A DNA stretch of 64,000 nt from Aeromicrobium sp. Root495 (GTDB lineage: Bacteria; Actinomycetota; Actinomycetes; Propionibacteriales; Nocardioidaceae), in the NCBI RefSeq assembly GCF_001426755.1, contig NZ_LMFJ01000001.1, forward strand, positions 170,961 to 234,960, read 5' to 3'. Below are positions 15,631 to 24,072 of the stretch, piece after piece. The translations under genes were made by a program, and so were the position numbers. Under the pieces are notes generated by a model. That model saw nothing but the letters and a program-made list of their open reading frames with translations, searched no databases and was not told where the DNA came from. The first letter of the stretch is position 1. The number at the start of each line of letters is the position of its first letter.

Positions 15631-16919
15631 GCGTCGACACCGGCGTCAAGCTGACCATCGCCCAGGCCGTGGAGCGCCTGATGAAGGAAGGGATGCCCTT
15701 CCGGTTCGAGGCCTACGACGGCAGCTCCGCAGGCTCCGAGGATGCGCCGTTCACCGTGCGCCTGCTCAACGAGCGCGGCTTGGCCTACCTCATGACGGCA
15801 CCCGGCGACCTCGGCTTCGGCCGGGCCTTCGTGGCGGGCGACCTGGAGATGGAGGGTGTCTCCATCGCCAACCCTTACGACGCCATGGCGCTCATCCAGA
15901 GCAAGCTGAGCCTCAAGATGCCGAGCCCGTCCGAGCTGGTGCAGATCGTGCGGAGCCTCGGCGTGGCCAACCTCAAGCCGCCGCCGCCTCCGCCCGAGGA
16001 GCACCTGCCCAAGTGGCGCCGGGTCATGGAGGGCCTGCGGCACAGCAAGACGCGCGACGCCGAGGCCATCCACCACCACTACGACGTCTCCAACACGTTC
16101 TACGAGCACGTGCTCGGCCCGTCGATGACGTACACGTGCGCCGTGTTCCCCACGGAGGACACGTCGCTCGAGCAGGCGCAGTTCGAGAAGTACGACCTCA
16201 TCTGCCGCAAGCTCGACCTCAAGCCCGGCGACCGTCTGCTCGACGTCGGCTGTGGCTGGGGTGGCATGGTCCGCCACGCGGCGCAGCACTACGGCGTGAA
16301 GGTCATCGGCGTCACCCTCTCGCAGGAGCAGGCCGAGTGGGCCCAGCAGGCCATCAAGCGCCAGGAGCTCGACCACCTGGCCGAGGTCCGCTTCGGCGAC
16401 TACCGCGACGTCATCGAGACCGGCTTCGACGCGGTGAGCTCGATCGGCCTCCTCGAGCACATCGGCGTGCGCAACTACGAGTCGTACTTCACGTTCCTGC
16501 AGAGCAAGCTCAAGGTCGGCGGGCGGATGCTGAACCACTGCATCACGCGCCGCGACGGCTCGCTCAGCGCCAAGGCCGGCGCCTTCATCGACCGCTACGT
16601 GTTCCCCGACGGCGAGCTGGCCCCGGTCGGACACATCGTCACCGCGATGCACGACAACGGCCTCGAGGTGCGGCACGTGGAGGACATCCGCGAGCACTAC
16701 GCGCTCACCCTCAAGGCCTGGAGCGAGAACCTCGAGGAGAACTGGGACGCGTGCCTGCGCGAGGTCTCCCTCGGCACGGCCAAGGTCTGGGGCCTCTACA
16801 TGGCCGGGTCACGCCTCGCCTTCGAGCGCAACGAGATCGGTCTGCACCACGTGCTGGGCGTCAAGGTCGGCCCCGACGGCGACGCGCACTTCCCGCTGCG
16901 CCCCACCTGGGCCAGCTGA
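15627..16919 (+). CDS. tmsB: SAM-dependent fatty acid 10-methyltransferase (CFA synthase family)
   Basis: A 430-residue enzyme that adds a methylene from S-adenosylmethionine to the double bond of an oleoyl chain in membrane phospholipid. RLLDVGCGWGGM at residues 203-214 is the SAM site. HHHYDVSNTFYEHVLGPSMTYTCAVF (from residue 149) is the substrate-side signature of cyclopropane/mycolic-acid type synthases. A proline run, PPPPPP near residue 118, links the N-terminal domain to the catalytic one. It is translationally coupled to tmsA and is followed at once by convergent lepB. Confidence 0.88.
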   Translation: MSVDTGVKLTIAQAVERLMKEGMPFRFEAYDGSSAGSEDAPFTVRLLNERGLAYLMTAPGDLGFGRAFVAGDLEMEGVSIANPYDAMALIQSKLSLKMPSPSELVQIVRSLGVANLKPPPPPPEEHLPKWRRVMEGLRHSKTRDAEAIHHHYDVSNTFYEHVLGPSMTYTCAVFPTEDTSLEQAQFEKYDLICRKLDLKPGDRLLDVGCGWGGMVRHAAQHYGVKVIGVTLSQEQAEWAQQAIKRQELDHLAEVRFGDYRDVIETGFDAVSSIGLLEHIGVRNYESYFTFLQSKLKVGGRMLNHCITRRDGSLSAKAGAFIDRYVFPDGELAPVGHIVTAMHDNGLEVRHVEDIREHYALTLKAWSENLEENWDACLREVSLGTAKVWGLYMAGSRLAFERNEIGLHHVLGVKVGPDGDAHFPLRPTWAS

Positions 16920-16947
16920 GCGTTCCCCGCCTGCCTCGACGGTGGGG

Positions 16948-17619
16948 CTACTTCTTGGGGGCCGGGACGTCGGCGAAGCTGTCGGTGCCGCCGGTGAAGC
17001 CGATGCGCTTCCAGGGCCAGACGCGGAACCAGGCCTTGCCCACGACGTCCTTGGTGGAGATGAAGCCTCCGCCCGGGTCGCCCTGGTGCTCGCGGGAGTC
17101 CGCGGAGTTGCCACGGTTGTCGCCCTGGACCCAGATGTGTCCGGCCGGCACCTTCACGTCGAAGCGTCGGTCGGTGTTGGCCGCGGGGTCCATGAGGTAC
17201 GGCTCGTCGATGCCCTTGCCGTTGACCATGAGGCGGCCCTGGTCGTCGCAGCACGCGACCCGGTCACCGGCCACGCCGACGACGCGCTTGATGAGGTGAC
17301 CGCCCGTGGGGAAGAGACCGATCGCCTCGAGCCCGCGCTGCACGGGGTTGGAAGCCTTGGTGGTCTCGTCCTGCGTGAGCCAGCCCCCCGGGTCGTCGAA
17401 CACGACGATGTCGCCGCGGCTGGGGGAGCCGTTCCAGTACGAGACCTTCTGCACGAGGATCTTGTCGTTCACGAGCATCGTCGGCTCCATGGACTCCGAC
17501 GGGATGTAGAACGCCTGGAGGAAGAACGCCTTGACGATGATGGCCATCACGAGTGCCGTGACGATGAGCAGGATCGACTCTTGCCAGACAGGGAGCTGGC
17601 GCTTGGTGGCAGATGGCAC
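16948..17619 (-). CDS. lepB: signal peptidase I
   Basis: A 223-residue membrane protease that removes Sec and Tat signal peptides outside the membrane. There is one N-terminal membrane helix (residues 15-36). YIPSESMEPTM carries catalytic Ser43 and HLIKRVVGVAGD carries the Lys111 base. VQGDNRGNSADSREHQGD is the box D/E region. A paired-cysteine CCDDQG insert is near residue 123. The GTG at 17619 is chosen because TAGGCT lies 6 nt upstream; the in-frame extension beyond has no support. Confidence 0.94.
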   Translation of the reverse strand: MPSATKRQLPVWQESILLIVTALVMAIIVKAFFLQAFYIPSESMEPTMLVNDKILVQKVSYWNGSPSRGDIVVFDDPGGWLTQDETTKASNPVQRGLEAIGLFPTGGHLIKRVVGVAGDRVACCDDQGRLMVNGKGIDEPYLMDPAANTDRRFDVKVPAGHIWVQGDNRGNSADSREHQGDPGGGFISTKDVVGKAWFRVWPWKRIGFTGGTDSFADVPAPKK

Positions 17620-17625
17620 GTCGTG

Positions 17626-17631
17626 AGCCTA
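17626..17631 (-). promoter_or_regulatory. -10 box for lepB
   Basis: Minus-strand TAGGCT with a 6-nt gap to the GTG at 17619. Confidence 0.6.
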
Positions 17632-17671
17632 GCCGTAGGGCGTTCGGGGCGGCTGAACGGACGCTGATATC

Positions 17672-18463
17672 TCAGTCGAGGTCGACGACGACGGGCGCGT
17701 GGTCGCTCGCGCCCTTGCCCTTGCGCTCCTCGCGGTCGATGAACGCGTCGCTCACGCGGTCCGCGAGAGCGGGCGATCCGAGCACGAAGTCGATCCGCAT
17801 GCCGCGCTTCTTGGGGAACGCGAGCTGCTGGTAGTCCCAGTACGTGTACACCCCGGGGCCCGGCGTGTGGGGGCGCACGACGTCGGTGAGGCCGGCGTCG
17901 AGCATGGCCTGGAACGCGGCGCGCTCCGGCGGCGAGACGTGCGTGCTCTTCTCGAAGACCGACATGTCCCACACGTCGTCGTCGGTGGGGGCGATGTTCC
18001 AGTCGCCCGTGAGGGCCAGGGGAAGGTCGGGCTGGTCGGCGAGCCACTGCTCGGTGGCGACCTTCAGGCGCTCGAGCCAGGCCAGCTTGTAGGTGTAGTG
18101 CGCGTGGCCGAGCTCGCGGCCGTTGGGCACGTAGAGGCTCCACATCCGGATGCCGCCGCACGTGGCCCCGATGGAGCGGGCCTCCAGCACCTCGGGCTCG
18201 CCGAACTGCGGCTGGTCGTCGGCGAACGAGGTGGCCACGTCGTCGAGCCCCACGCGGGAGATGACGGCGACGCCGTTCCACTGGTTGAGCCCGAAGTGCG
18301 CGTACTCGTAGCCCATGCCCGCCAGCTCGAGGCCGGGGAACTGGTCGTCACGGCACTTGGTCTCCTGCAGGGCCAGGACGTCGACGTCGTGACGCTCGAG
18401 GAAGGCCGTGACCCGCTCGATGCGGCTGCGGACGGAGTTGATGTTCCACGTCGCGATACGCAC
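17672..18463 (-). CDS. xth: exodeoxyribonuclease III
   Basis: A 263-residue AP endonuclease and 3'-5' exonuclease of base excision repair. RIATWNINSVRSR opens the protein with the metal-site Asn, and LALQETKCRDDQFP near residue 33 has the Glu. LYVPNGRE, LTGDWNIAP (Asp and Asn), RIDFVLGSP and the final SDHAPVVVDLD complete the EEP catalytic set. The GTG at 18463 fits a TAGGTT box 7 nt upstream, while the GTG at 18469 would leave only one base. Divergent from the cell-wall protein gene at 18557. Confidence 0.93.
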   Translation of the reverse strand: MRIATWNINSVRSRIERVTAFLERHDVDVLALQETKCRDDQFPGLELAGMGYEYAHFGLNQWNGVAVISRVGLDDVATSFADDQPQFGEPEVLEARSIGATCGGIRMWSLYVPNGRELGHAHYTYKLAWLERLKVATEQWLADQPDLPLALTGDWNIAPTDDDVWDMSVFEKSTHVSPPERAAFQAMLDAGLTDVVRPHTPGPGVYTYWDYQQLAFPKKRGMRIDFVLGSPALADRVSDAFIDREERKGKGASDHAPVVVDLD

Positions 18464-18470
18464 GATCACG

Positions 18471-18476
18471 AACCTA
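18471..18476 (-). promoter_or_regulatory. -10 box for xth
   Basis: Minus-strand TAGGTT leaves 7 nt to the GTG at 18463 and decides between two adjacent GTG codons. Confidence 0.6.
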
Positions 18477-18556
18477 CCCGTTTCCCTGCGAAAGGAGATG
18501 GCCGGGCGCATCATGGAGGACGGCTCACGGGAGAGAGCCGTCTGGGGAGGGGAACC

Positions 18557-19696
18557 ATGCTTCGTCGCGCCGTCTGCACGGCCGTCCTGTCGTCGGTCCT
18601 GGTCGTGGCCACCGTCACGTCCGGCACCGCCGCCGACGACGGGCCGCCGGTGACGTTCCCCGCGAGCCCGAAGGGGCTCAAGGCTCCCGTCAGCCTGCCG
18701 AAGGACCTGGACCCGGTGCCGATGTACCAGCCGCAGTCGGCCTGCCAGCCCGGCGAGACCGCAGGGCTGAAGAAGCTGCGGGACCTCGTCATCACGACCT
18801 ACGGCGTCGGGCGCAGCGGCAGCACCGCGCGCTCGTGCACCGAGGGGACGTCGGAGCACTCGGACGGACGTGCCTGGGACTGGATGGTGGCGGTGAGGAC
18901 GACCAAGGAGAAGGCGGCCGCGGCCGACTTCCTGGCCTGGCTGACGCGGGACGGAGGGCGCAACGCTCGCCGACTCGGCGTCATGTACGTCATCTACAAC
19001 CAGAAGATCTGGGGTGCGTACCGCGCGTCGGACGGCTGGCGGCCCAGCTACGACCACGTGGACCACGTCCATGTCTCGTTCTCCTGGAACGGCGCCCGCG
19101 GGACGACCTCGTTCTGGACCGGGAAGGTCCAGCCCACCGACTTCGGTCCGTGCGCGGTCTTCTCCGGACAGCCGGCCCAGACGCGCTCCACGGCCAACCC
19201 GAACCCGTGCCGTGCCGCGGTGTCGCTGCCCAAGCGGTCGGCCCACCCGACGTCGGCGCTCGGCTCGAAGGTCGCCTCGGTCAGGACGGGCCAGGGTCTG
19301 GTCGGCGCCTCGACCACGGGGGTCTTCGACGCCGAGACGCGCACCCAGGTCTACGCCTGGCAGAAGACGCACGACCTCCCGCTCACGGGGACGCTCGACC
19401 AGGCGACGTGGGTCTCGCTCGCGCCCGACCAGGTCGCGAGCGACGCCACCTCCGGGATGACGAAGGACGAGGCCCGGGCCTACGGGCTCGCCCACTACTC
19501 CGGGACCACCCTGCGCCGGGGCTCGGCCGGGAGGTCCGTGCTCGTGCTCCAGAAGGCCATCGGCCGCGGGCTCCGGTACCGCACGGGGTACTTCGGGACC
19601 TCGCTCGAGTCGGCGGTGAGGTCGGCCCAGGCGAAGATCGGTCGCCCGCAGACCGGCACCTGGACCCGGGACGACTGGGCCGCGGTCAACCGCTGA
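18557..19696 (+). CDS. secreted M15-like peptidase/peptidoglycan-binding protein
   Basis: A 379-residue exported cell-wall protein. Residues 1-26 are a signal peptide. The middle domain has HSDGRAWDWMV near residue 97 and HVDHVHVSFSW near 171. These are the His/Asp ligands of the ARB_07466-like zinc D,D- or L,D-peptidase fold related to M15. Two peptidoglycan-binding-like repeats follow (TTGVFDAETRTQVYAWQK near 255 and GYFGTSLESAVRSAQAK near 338). Likely roles are cell-wall trimming or anchoring. GGGGAGG precedes the ATG. The real ligand is inferred only from the domains. Confidence 0.82.
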   Translation: MLRRAVCTAVLSSVLVVATVTSGTAADDGPPVTFPASPKGLKAPVSLPKDLDPVPMYQPQSACQPGETAGLKKLRDLVITTYGVGRSGSTARSCTEGTSEHSDGRAWDWMVAVRTTKEKAAAADFLAWLTRDGGRNARRLGVMYVIYNQKIWGAYRASDGWRPSYDHVDHVHVSFSWNGARGTTSFWTGKVQPTDFGPCAVFSGQPAQTRSTANPNPCRAAVSLPKRSAHPTSALGSKVASVRTGQGLVGASTTGVFDAETRTQVYAWQKTHDLPLTGTLDQATWVSLAPDQVASDATSGMTKDEARAYGLAHYSGTTLRRGSAGRSVLVLQKAIGRGLRYRTGYFGTSLESAVRSAQAKIGRPQTGTWTRDDWAAVNR

Positions 19697-19739
19697 TCGT
19701 CGTCCGGCGTCGTGGCCCGGCCGGTGTCATGATGAGGCC

Positions 19740-20384
19740 ATGAGCCACGAGGAGCGGAACCCCGGCGATCGTCCCGACGGATCCGGCACGCCCATCCGCC
19801 AGGGAAGCGCCGACGAGCGCGTGTACGTGAAGTCCGACGTCACCCCGTCGCTGTGGGTGCGCAGGGCCGTGATGGCCATCGTGCTCGTGGCCCTGGGCTA
19901 CGTCACGTACCTCGTGGCACTTGCGTTCTTCCCGCGCTGGTGGGCGCAGCGGGTGGCCGACCAGGTGGGCGGCGACTTCACGAGCGGCACGCTGTGGGGG
20001 CTGTTCTACGGCTTCCTCTTCACCTTCGTGCCGCTGCTGCTCGTGGTCCAGCTGCGCCGACGGTTCTTCAGCTGGACGTGGCGGGGCATCATCCTCGTCG
20101 TGGCAGTGCTGCTGGCGCTGCCCAACTGGCTGACGCTGTCGATCGTGGCGGGCAACAGCAACGCCGCTCACGCGGGCGAGCGCATCCTCGACGTCGACGG
20201 ACCCGGGTTCCGGGCCGCGTCGGCCATCGGGGTGGGTGTGGCGGTGCTGCTCACGGTGGTGCTTCTCTTCGCCGGGCTCGCGGCCGGACGCCGGAAGGCT
20301 CAGGTCAAGGACCTGCGCGGACAGCTCCGCGACCGCAAGGACGGCGATCGCCCCGAGCGTCAGGCGTCGACCGACGAGGGCTGA
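19740..20384 (+). CDS. membrane protein of unknown function
   Basis: A 214-residue protein with a hydrophilic N-terminus (about 40 residues) and about four membrane helices (near residues 42-63, 82-105, 114-137 and 158-182). The tail is charged. I do not recognise a family. CATGAT ends 6 nt before the ATG. Its last 25 nt overlap the end of the convergent SDR gene. Confidence 0.75.
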   Translation: MSHEERNPGDRPDGSGTPIRQGSADERVYVKSDVTPSLWVRRAVMAIVLVALGYVTYLVALAFFPRWWAQRVADQVGGDFTSGTLWGLFYGFLFTFVPLLLVVQLRRRFFSWTWRGIILVVAVLLALPNWLTLSIVAGNSNAAHAGERILDVDGPGFRAASAIGVGVAVLLTVVLLFAGLAAGRRKAQVKDLRGQLRDRKDGDRPERQASTDEG

Positions 20385-21235
20385 GTCGTCGCCCTGGTGA
20401 GCAGGCGCGAGGCGACCCGGTTGAGCCGCCGCATCGCGAACGCGTAGCCGAACGGCACGTAGCGCTGGGCCAGGTGCCCGATCCACACGTCGCGCGACGT
20501 GAAGACGAGGTACTTGCCGCGCTCCACGCCCCTCACGATGCTGTGGGCGGCCTGCTCGGGCGTCACGGCGTGCTTCTGGAACTTCGCGACGCTGCGCGCC
20601 ACCTTGGGGTCGTCGCGGTCCACGCCGACGATGTCGACGGTCCCCACGAGTGGGGTGTCGACGGCGCCCGGACAGACCAGCGTGACCGCGATGTCGTGCT
20701 GCTCGAGGTCGAACCGGAGCACCTCGCTGACGCCCCGGAGCCCGAACTTGGCGGCGCTGTACGGGGCGTGGAGGGGCAGGCCCAGCAGGCCGGCGGCCGA
20801 GGAGACGTTCACGACGTGGCCGCCACGGCCGGCCTCGATCATGCCGGGCACGAACGCCGACATGACGTGGATGGGCCCCATGAGGTCGATGTCGACGGTG
20901 CGCTGCCAGTGCTCCGTCGTGAGGTCCTGGATGCGTCCCCAGGTGGAGATCCCGGCGATGTTCATGACCACGCGGGCGGGGCCCGTGCGCTCGTGGGCGT
21001 GGGCGGCGAAGGCCTTGACCGCCTCGGCGTCGGTGATGTCGAAGGTCTCGAAGTGGGCCACCGTGCCGCCGGCGGCCTCGACGAGCCGGACGGTCTCGGC
21101 GAGGGTGTCGGGCACGACGTCGGTGAGCACGAGCGTGGCACCACGCTGTGCCGCGAGGAGCGCCGTTGCGCGGCCGATACCGCTGCCGGCGCCGGTGATG
21201 ACGGTGACGGATCCGTCGAACGGGTGATGGGTCAT
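20360..21235 (-). CDS. short-chain dehydrogenase/reductase
   Basis: A 291-residue NAD(P)-dependent oxidoreductase. TGAGSGIG (residues 15-22) is the cofactor-binding motif, NIAG is near residue 92, Ser is in NVSSAAG near 144 and YSAAK near 158 gives the catalytic Tyr and Lys. A C-terminal basic tail extends past the classical fold and ends in an amphipathic segment, as in membrane-associated SDRs. The substrate is unknown. GGAGG precedes the ATG, and a palindromic operator covers the promoter. It overlaps the membrane-protein gene tail to tail. Confidence 0.88.
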   Translation of the reverse strand: MTHHPFDGSVTVITGAGSGIGRATALLAAQRGATLVLTDVVPDTLAETVRLVEAAGGTVAHFETFDITDAEAVKAFAAHAHERTGPARVVMNIAGISTWGRIQDLTTEHWQRTVDIDLMGPIHVMSAFVPGMIEAGRGGHVVNVSSAAGLLGLPLHAPYSAAKFGLRGVSEVLRFDLEQHDIAVTLVCPGAVDTPLVGTVDIVGVDRDDPKVARSVAKFQKHAVTPEQAAHSIVRGVERGKYLVFTSRDVWIGHLAQRYVPFGYAFAMRRLNRVASRLLTRATTQPSSVDA

Positions 21236-21254
21236 GGGGTCCTCCTACGGCGAG

Positions 21255-21270
21255 TGGTACGAATGTACCA
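21255..21270. promoter_or_regulatory. operator palindrome of the SDR gene
   Basis: TGGTAC-GAAT-GTACCA, a perfect 6-bp inverted repeat, contains the minus-strand TACATT that is a likely -10 box. A TetR-type repressor would block transcription here; no such gene is adjacent. Confidence 0.6.
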
Positions 21271-21358
21271 GTTAGCCGCCGGGTGTGGCCCGTGTCGGTC
21301 CCACCGGTTGTCCGACCCCGCGTCTACCGTGCAGAGCAGCAGCCATCAGGAGGTAGCG

Positions 21359-22174
21359 GTGCGGGCCAACTCGTTCGACGGACTCTGCGCCGCGTGCGCC
21401 CAGCACGTGCTGGCCGGCAGCGGCCGGCTCACGGGTCGACCGGGCGCCTGGCGCACCTGGTGCATCGCCTGCTCGCCGTCGGCACCGGCCCGCGGCGCGC
21501 ACCGCGGCTGGCACGACGTCACGCTCGCCTCGCTCGACTTCGAGACCACGGGCGTCGACCCTCGCCACGACCGCGTCATCAGCTACGCCCTGCTCGACGA
21601 GCCCGGGTTCGAGATCACGGGGCTCATCCATCCCGGCATCCCCGTGCCGCCCGCCTCCGCTGCGGTGCACGGCATCTCCGACGCCATGCTGGCCGACGCC
21701 CCGCCGGCGGACGTCGAGATCGCGGTGGTGGCCGAGTGGGTGCAGAGCCTCGTGGAGCGCCAGGTGGGGCTCGTCGTCTTCAACGCGGCCTACGACCTCA
21801 CCATGCTGCAGGCCGAGTGCCGCCGCCACGACGTCGCCGAGCCGGAGTGGGACCGTCTCCTCGTGGTCGATCCCTTCGTCGTCGACTGGGGTCTCACGCG
21901 CGGTGAGCTGGGCCAGCGCAGGCTCGTCGACGTCGCCGCCTACTACGAGGTGGGCATCGACAACGCGCACGACGCCTCGTGCGACGCCCGGGCCGCTCGC
22001 GACGTCGCCGTCGAGCAGGCCGCCCGCCACGAGCACGTCGGCACCGCCACGCTCAGCGACCTCATGGCCCACCAGCGCCGGTGGTACGCCGAGCGGGCCG
22101 AGGACTGGAACGCCTACGCACGCCGTGTCGGCCGCGACCTCGACGACCCCACCGGCTGGCCCCTCGCCGCCTGA
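21359..22174 (+). CDS. DEDDh 3'-5' exonuclease with N-terminal Cys4 motif
   Basis: A 271-residue exonuclease of the DNA polymerase III epsilon class. SLDFETTGVDP holds the first acidic pair (Asp60, Glu62). AVHGISDAML, FNAAYDLTML and AHDASCDARAARDVA follow in the usual Exo I-III order with the catalytic His. Unusually, residues 10-38 carry two CxxC pairs (Cys10/13 and Cys35/38) that look like a zinc ribbon. GTG at 21359 has a perfect AGGAGG 5 nt upstream. Likely roles are proofreading-like repair or RNA/DNA end trimming; no polymerase domain is present. Confidence 0.88.
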   Translation: MRANSFDGLCAACAQHVLAGSGRLTGRPGAWRTWCIACSPSAPARGAHRGWHDVTLASLDFETTGVDPRHDRVISYALLDEPGFEITGLIHPGIPVPPASAAVHGISDAMLADAPPADVEIAVVAEWVQSLVERQVGLVVFNAAYDLTMLQAECRRHDVAEPEWDRLLVVDPFVVDWGLTRGELGQRRLVDVAAYYEVGIDNAHDASCDARAARDVAVEQAARHEHVGTATLSDLMAHQRRWYAERAEDWNAYARRVGRDLDDPTGWPLAA

Positions 22175-22180
22175 CCGGGT

Positions 22181-22945
22181 TCAGTCCGAGGGCGCGCCGA
22201 TGCGCGCCAGGGCCTCGCGGTCGAGCCTCGCCGCCGACTCGACGTCGGGAGCCGTGCCGCCCGCGTCCGCCGGGATCCACCAGCGGTCCTCGTCGTTCCG
22301 GGGCTGGTCGGGGTAGCTCGCGATGGCCTCGTCGAGCAGCGCCTCCATGGCGTGGTGCAGCCGCTCGGTGAGCGACAGCACGGTCTCGTCGGGCGAGGCG
22401 TGGAGCGGTGCTCCGAGCGTGATCGTGATGGCCTTGCCGCGACGCAGCGAACGACGACCGTCCACGGTCATGACGCGCTGTGAGCCCCAGATGATGCACG
22501 GCACGAGCGGCACGCCCCGGGAGATGGCCAGGCCGGCCGCGCCGGGCTTGAACGGCTTGAGGCGGAACGATCGACTGATGGTCGCCTCGGGGAAGACGCC
22601 CACGACGTCGCCGTCGTCGAGCCGGCGCCGGGCGTCGCGGTAGGCGCTGGCGCCGGTCCACCGGTCGACACTGACGTGCTTCATGGCGCGCATGAGCCGG
22701 CCCGCCACGGGTGCGTCGAAGACCGACTTCTTGGACATGAAGCGCACGAGCCGGCCGCGCTCGCGGGCGGCGTACCCGATGAAGGTGAAGTCGAGGAACC
22801 CGATGTGGTTGCTCGCCAGCACGGCGGGCCCGTGGACGGGGAGGTTCTCCTCGCCCTCGACCGTGAAGCGGAAGCCGAGGACGTGGAAGATGACGGCGAA
22901 CGTCCGCACGACGCGGCGGTAGGCCCGGTCTGGTCGACGCGCCAC
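22181..22945 (-). CDS. 1-acyl-sn-glycerol-3-phosphate acyltransferase-like protein
   Basis: A 254-residue PlsC-family acyltransferase acting at the membrane on lysophospholipid or a related acceptor. SNHIGFLD near residue 45 is the catalytic NHxxxxD box. FPEATIS near 118 is the acceptor-binding box, and VPLVPCIIWG lies near 145. The GTG start follows the yhhN-type stop by one base, so the two are cotranscribed. The pairing with a lysoplasmalogenase-like gene suggests phospholipid remodelling. Confidence 0.88.
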   Translation of the reverse strand: MARRPDRAYRRVVRTFAVIFHVLGFRFTVEGEENLPVHGPAVLASNHIGFLDFTFIGYAARERGRLVRFMSKKSVFDAPVAGRLMRAMKHVSVDRWTGASAYRDARRRLDDGDVVGVFPEATISRSFRLKPFKPGAAGLAISRGVPLVPCIIWGSQRVMTVDGRRSLRRGKAITITLGAPLHASPDETVLSLTERLHHAMEALLDEAIASYPDQPRNDEDRWWIPADAGGTAPDVESAARLDREALARIGAPSD

Positions 22946-22946
22946 G

Positions 22947-23621
22947 TCAGACCTGCTGCGGGAGGGTGGGCCAGCAGTCGGTGGCCCGGCTGCGCTGCTG
23001 CTCGCGCACGATGCCCACGGCGAGCCCGAGGATGCCGAGCACGTAGAGCGTCATGACGGCGAGGCTCGGGGCGAGGTCGTCGGGATCGATGCGACCGGCC
23101 TCGCCGAGCGCGATCAGCCCGTCGGAGACGAGGAACGAGAGCCCGCCGAGCCCGGCGACGCGGTCGACCACGAGCGAGCTGGCCGCGGTGCCCACGAGGA
23201 GGAGCGCGTACAACGGCACGGGAGCGCGCAGCGCCGGCTCGAGGCCGTCCCAGCAGGCCACGACCAGGCCGACCGCCACGAGCACGAGCAGGGGCAGCAG
23301 CCAGGGTCGCGCCCTGAGCCCGGCCACCGCGCCGCGAGACACGAAGTGCCGGATGAAGCACACGTGGCCGGCGGCGAACGCGGCCATGCCCACGACGAAC
23401 AGCGGCTCGATCTCGAGGAAGAGGTCGCCGAGGAAGCAGAAGGCCAGCGCGACGACGAGGAGGCGCGGGCCGCGGACGCTCACGACCCAGCCGATGAGCA
23501 CCGGGGCGATGAGGCACTTGGTGATGCTGTCCCACGGCGTGACGTCGGCGCCGAGGAGCACGAGGTGCAGCACCGAGACCACGCCGAAGGCGGCCGACCA
23601 CGGGCTGCGGAACGTGAGCAT
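22947..23621 (-). CDS. lysoplasmalogenase (YhhN family)
   Basis: A 224-residue integral membrane protein with about seven or eight helices. KCLIAPVLIG near residue 35, FCFLGDLFLEIEP near 61 and FAAGHVCFI near 82 are the family's conserved segments, including acidic and His residues thought to be catalytic. The family cleaves the vinyl-ether bond of lysoplasmalogens, though aerobic actinobacteria may use it on other ether lipids. First gene of the pair with the acyltransferase. Confidence 0.85.
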   Translation of the reverse strand: MLTFRSPWSAAFGVVSVLHLVLLGADVTPWDSITKCLIAPVLIGWVVSVRGPRLLVVALAFCFLGDLFLEIEPLFVVGMAAFAAGHVCFIRHFVSRGAVAGLRARPWLLPLLVLVAVGLVVACWDGLEPALRAPVPLYALLLVGTAASSLVVDRVAGLGGLSFLVSDGLIALGEAGRIDPDDLAPSLAVMTLYVLGILGLAVGIVREQQRSRATDCWPTLPQQV

Positions 23622-23627
23622 GGCGTC

Positions 23628-23633
23628 AGGCTA
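23628..23633 (-). promoter_or_regulatory. -10 box for the yhhN-type gene
   Basis: Minus-strand TAGCCT with a 6-nt gap to the ATG at 23621. It overlaps the stop codon region of the upstream DUF6314 gene. Confidence 0.6.
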
Positions 23634-24050
23634 CTCAGCCCGGGAGAGCAGACTCACCATCGTGTAGTCCTTGGCGGGTCCGCGGGCGGTCCACGTGACG
23701 CTCCAGCTGCTGACCTCCGCGCCGGCACCGTGCACCGTGATGGCACCCGTGTAGACGTCGGGCGGGCAGTCGTGGTCGACCGCGGTCTCGGTGCTCCAGG
23801 GGTGGAAGTCGCGGCCGTCCTCGAACGTGACGAACCAGTCGTCGCCGCGCTGCTCGACGAAGAGCGTTCGGCTGACGGGGACCTCGTGGGCGGCCCAGCG
23901 CATGACGCCGGACTCGTCCCAGCGGACGCGGCCGTCGTCGAGCAGCGACAGGTGGGTGGAGCCGGCGACGGACCGGGCCTCGCCGGAGGCCCGGTCGTCG
24001 ATGGTCCGCTCGAGCGTCCACGTCCCGAGGAGGTCCAGGGGTGAAGTCAC
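23631..24050 (-). CDS. DUF6314 family protein
   Basis: A 139-residue soluble protein opening with LLGTWTLERTIDDR and carrying alternating beta strands such as VRWDESGVMRW and WFVTFEDGRDFHPW. This is a lipocalin-like barrel pattern of the DUF6314 family. CPPDVYTG near residue 97 is a conserved feature. The ligand is unknown. GTG at 24050 is backed by a TACGCT box 7 nt upstream. Confidence 0.75.
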   Translation of the reverse strand: MTSPLDLLGTWTLERTIDDRASGEARSVAGSTHLSLLDDGRVRWDESGVMRWAAHEVPVSRTLFVEQRGDDWFVTFEDGRDFHPWSTETAVDHDCPPDVYTGAITVHGAGAEVSSWSVTWTARGPAKDYTMVSLLSRAE

Positions 24051-24057
24051 GTGGGCC

Positions 24058-24063
24058 AGCGTA
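24058..24063 (-). promoter_or_regulatory. -10 box for the DUF6314 gene
   Basis: Minus-strand TACGCT leaves 7 nt to the GTG at 24050. Confidence 0.55.
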
Positions 24064-24072
24064 GTGCGCCGG

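Noticed and set aside
18464-19495. Minus-strand extension of xth over the peptidase gene
   Set aside because: The protein starts with RIATWN as in all exonuclease III; the extension is antisense to a secreted protein.
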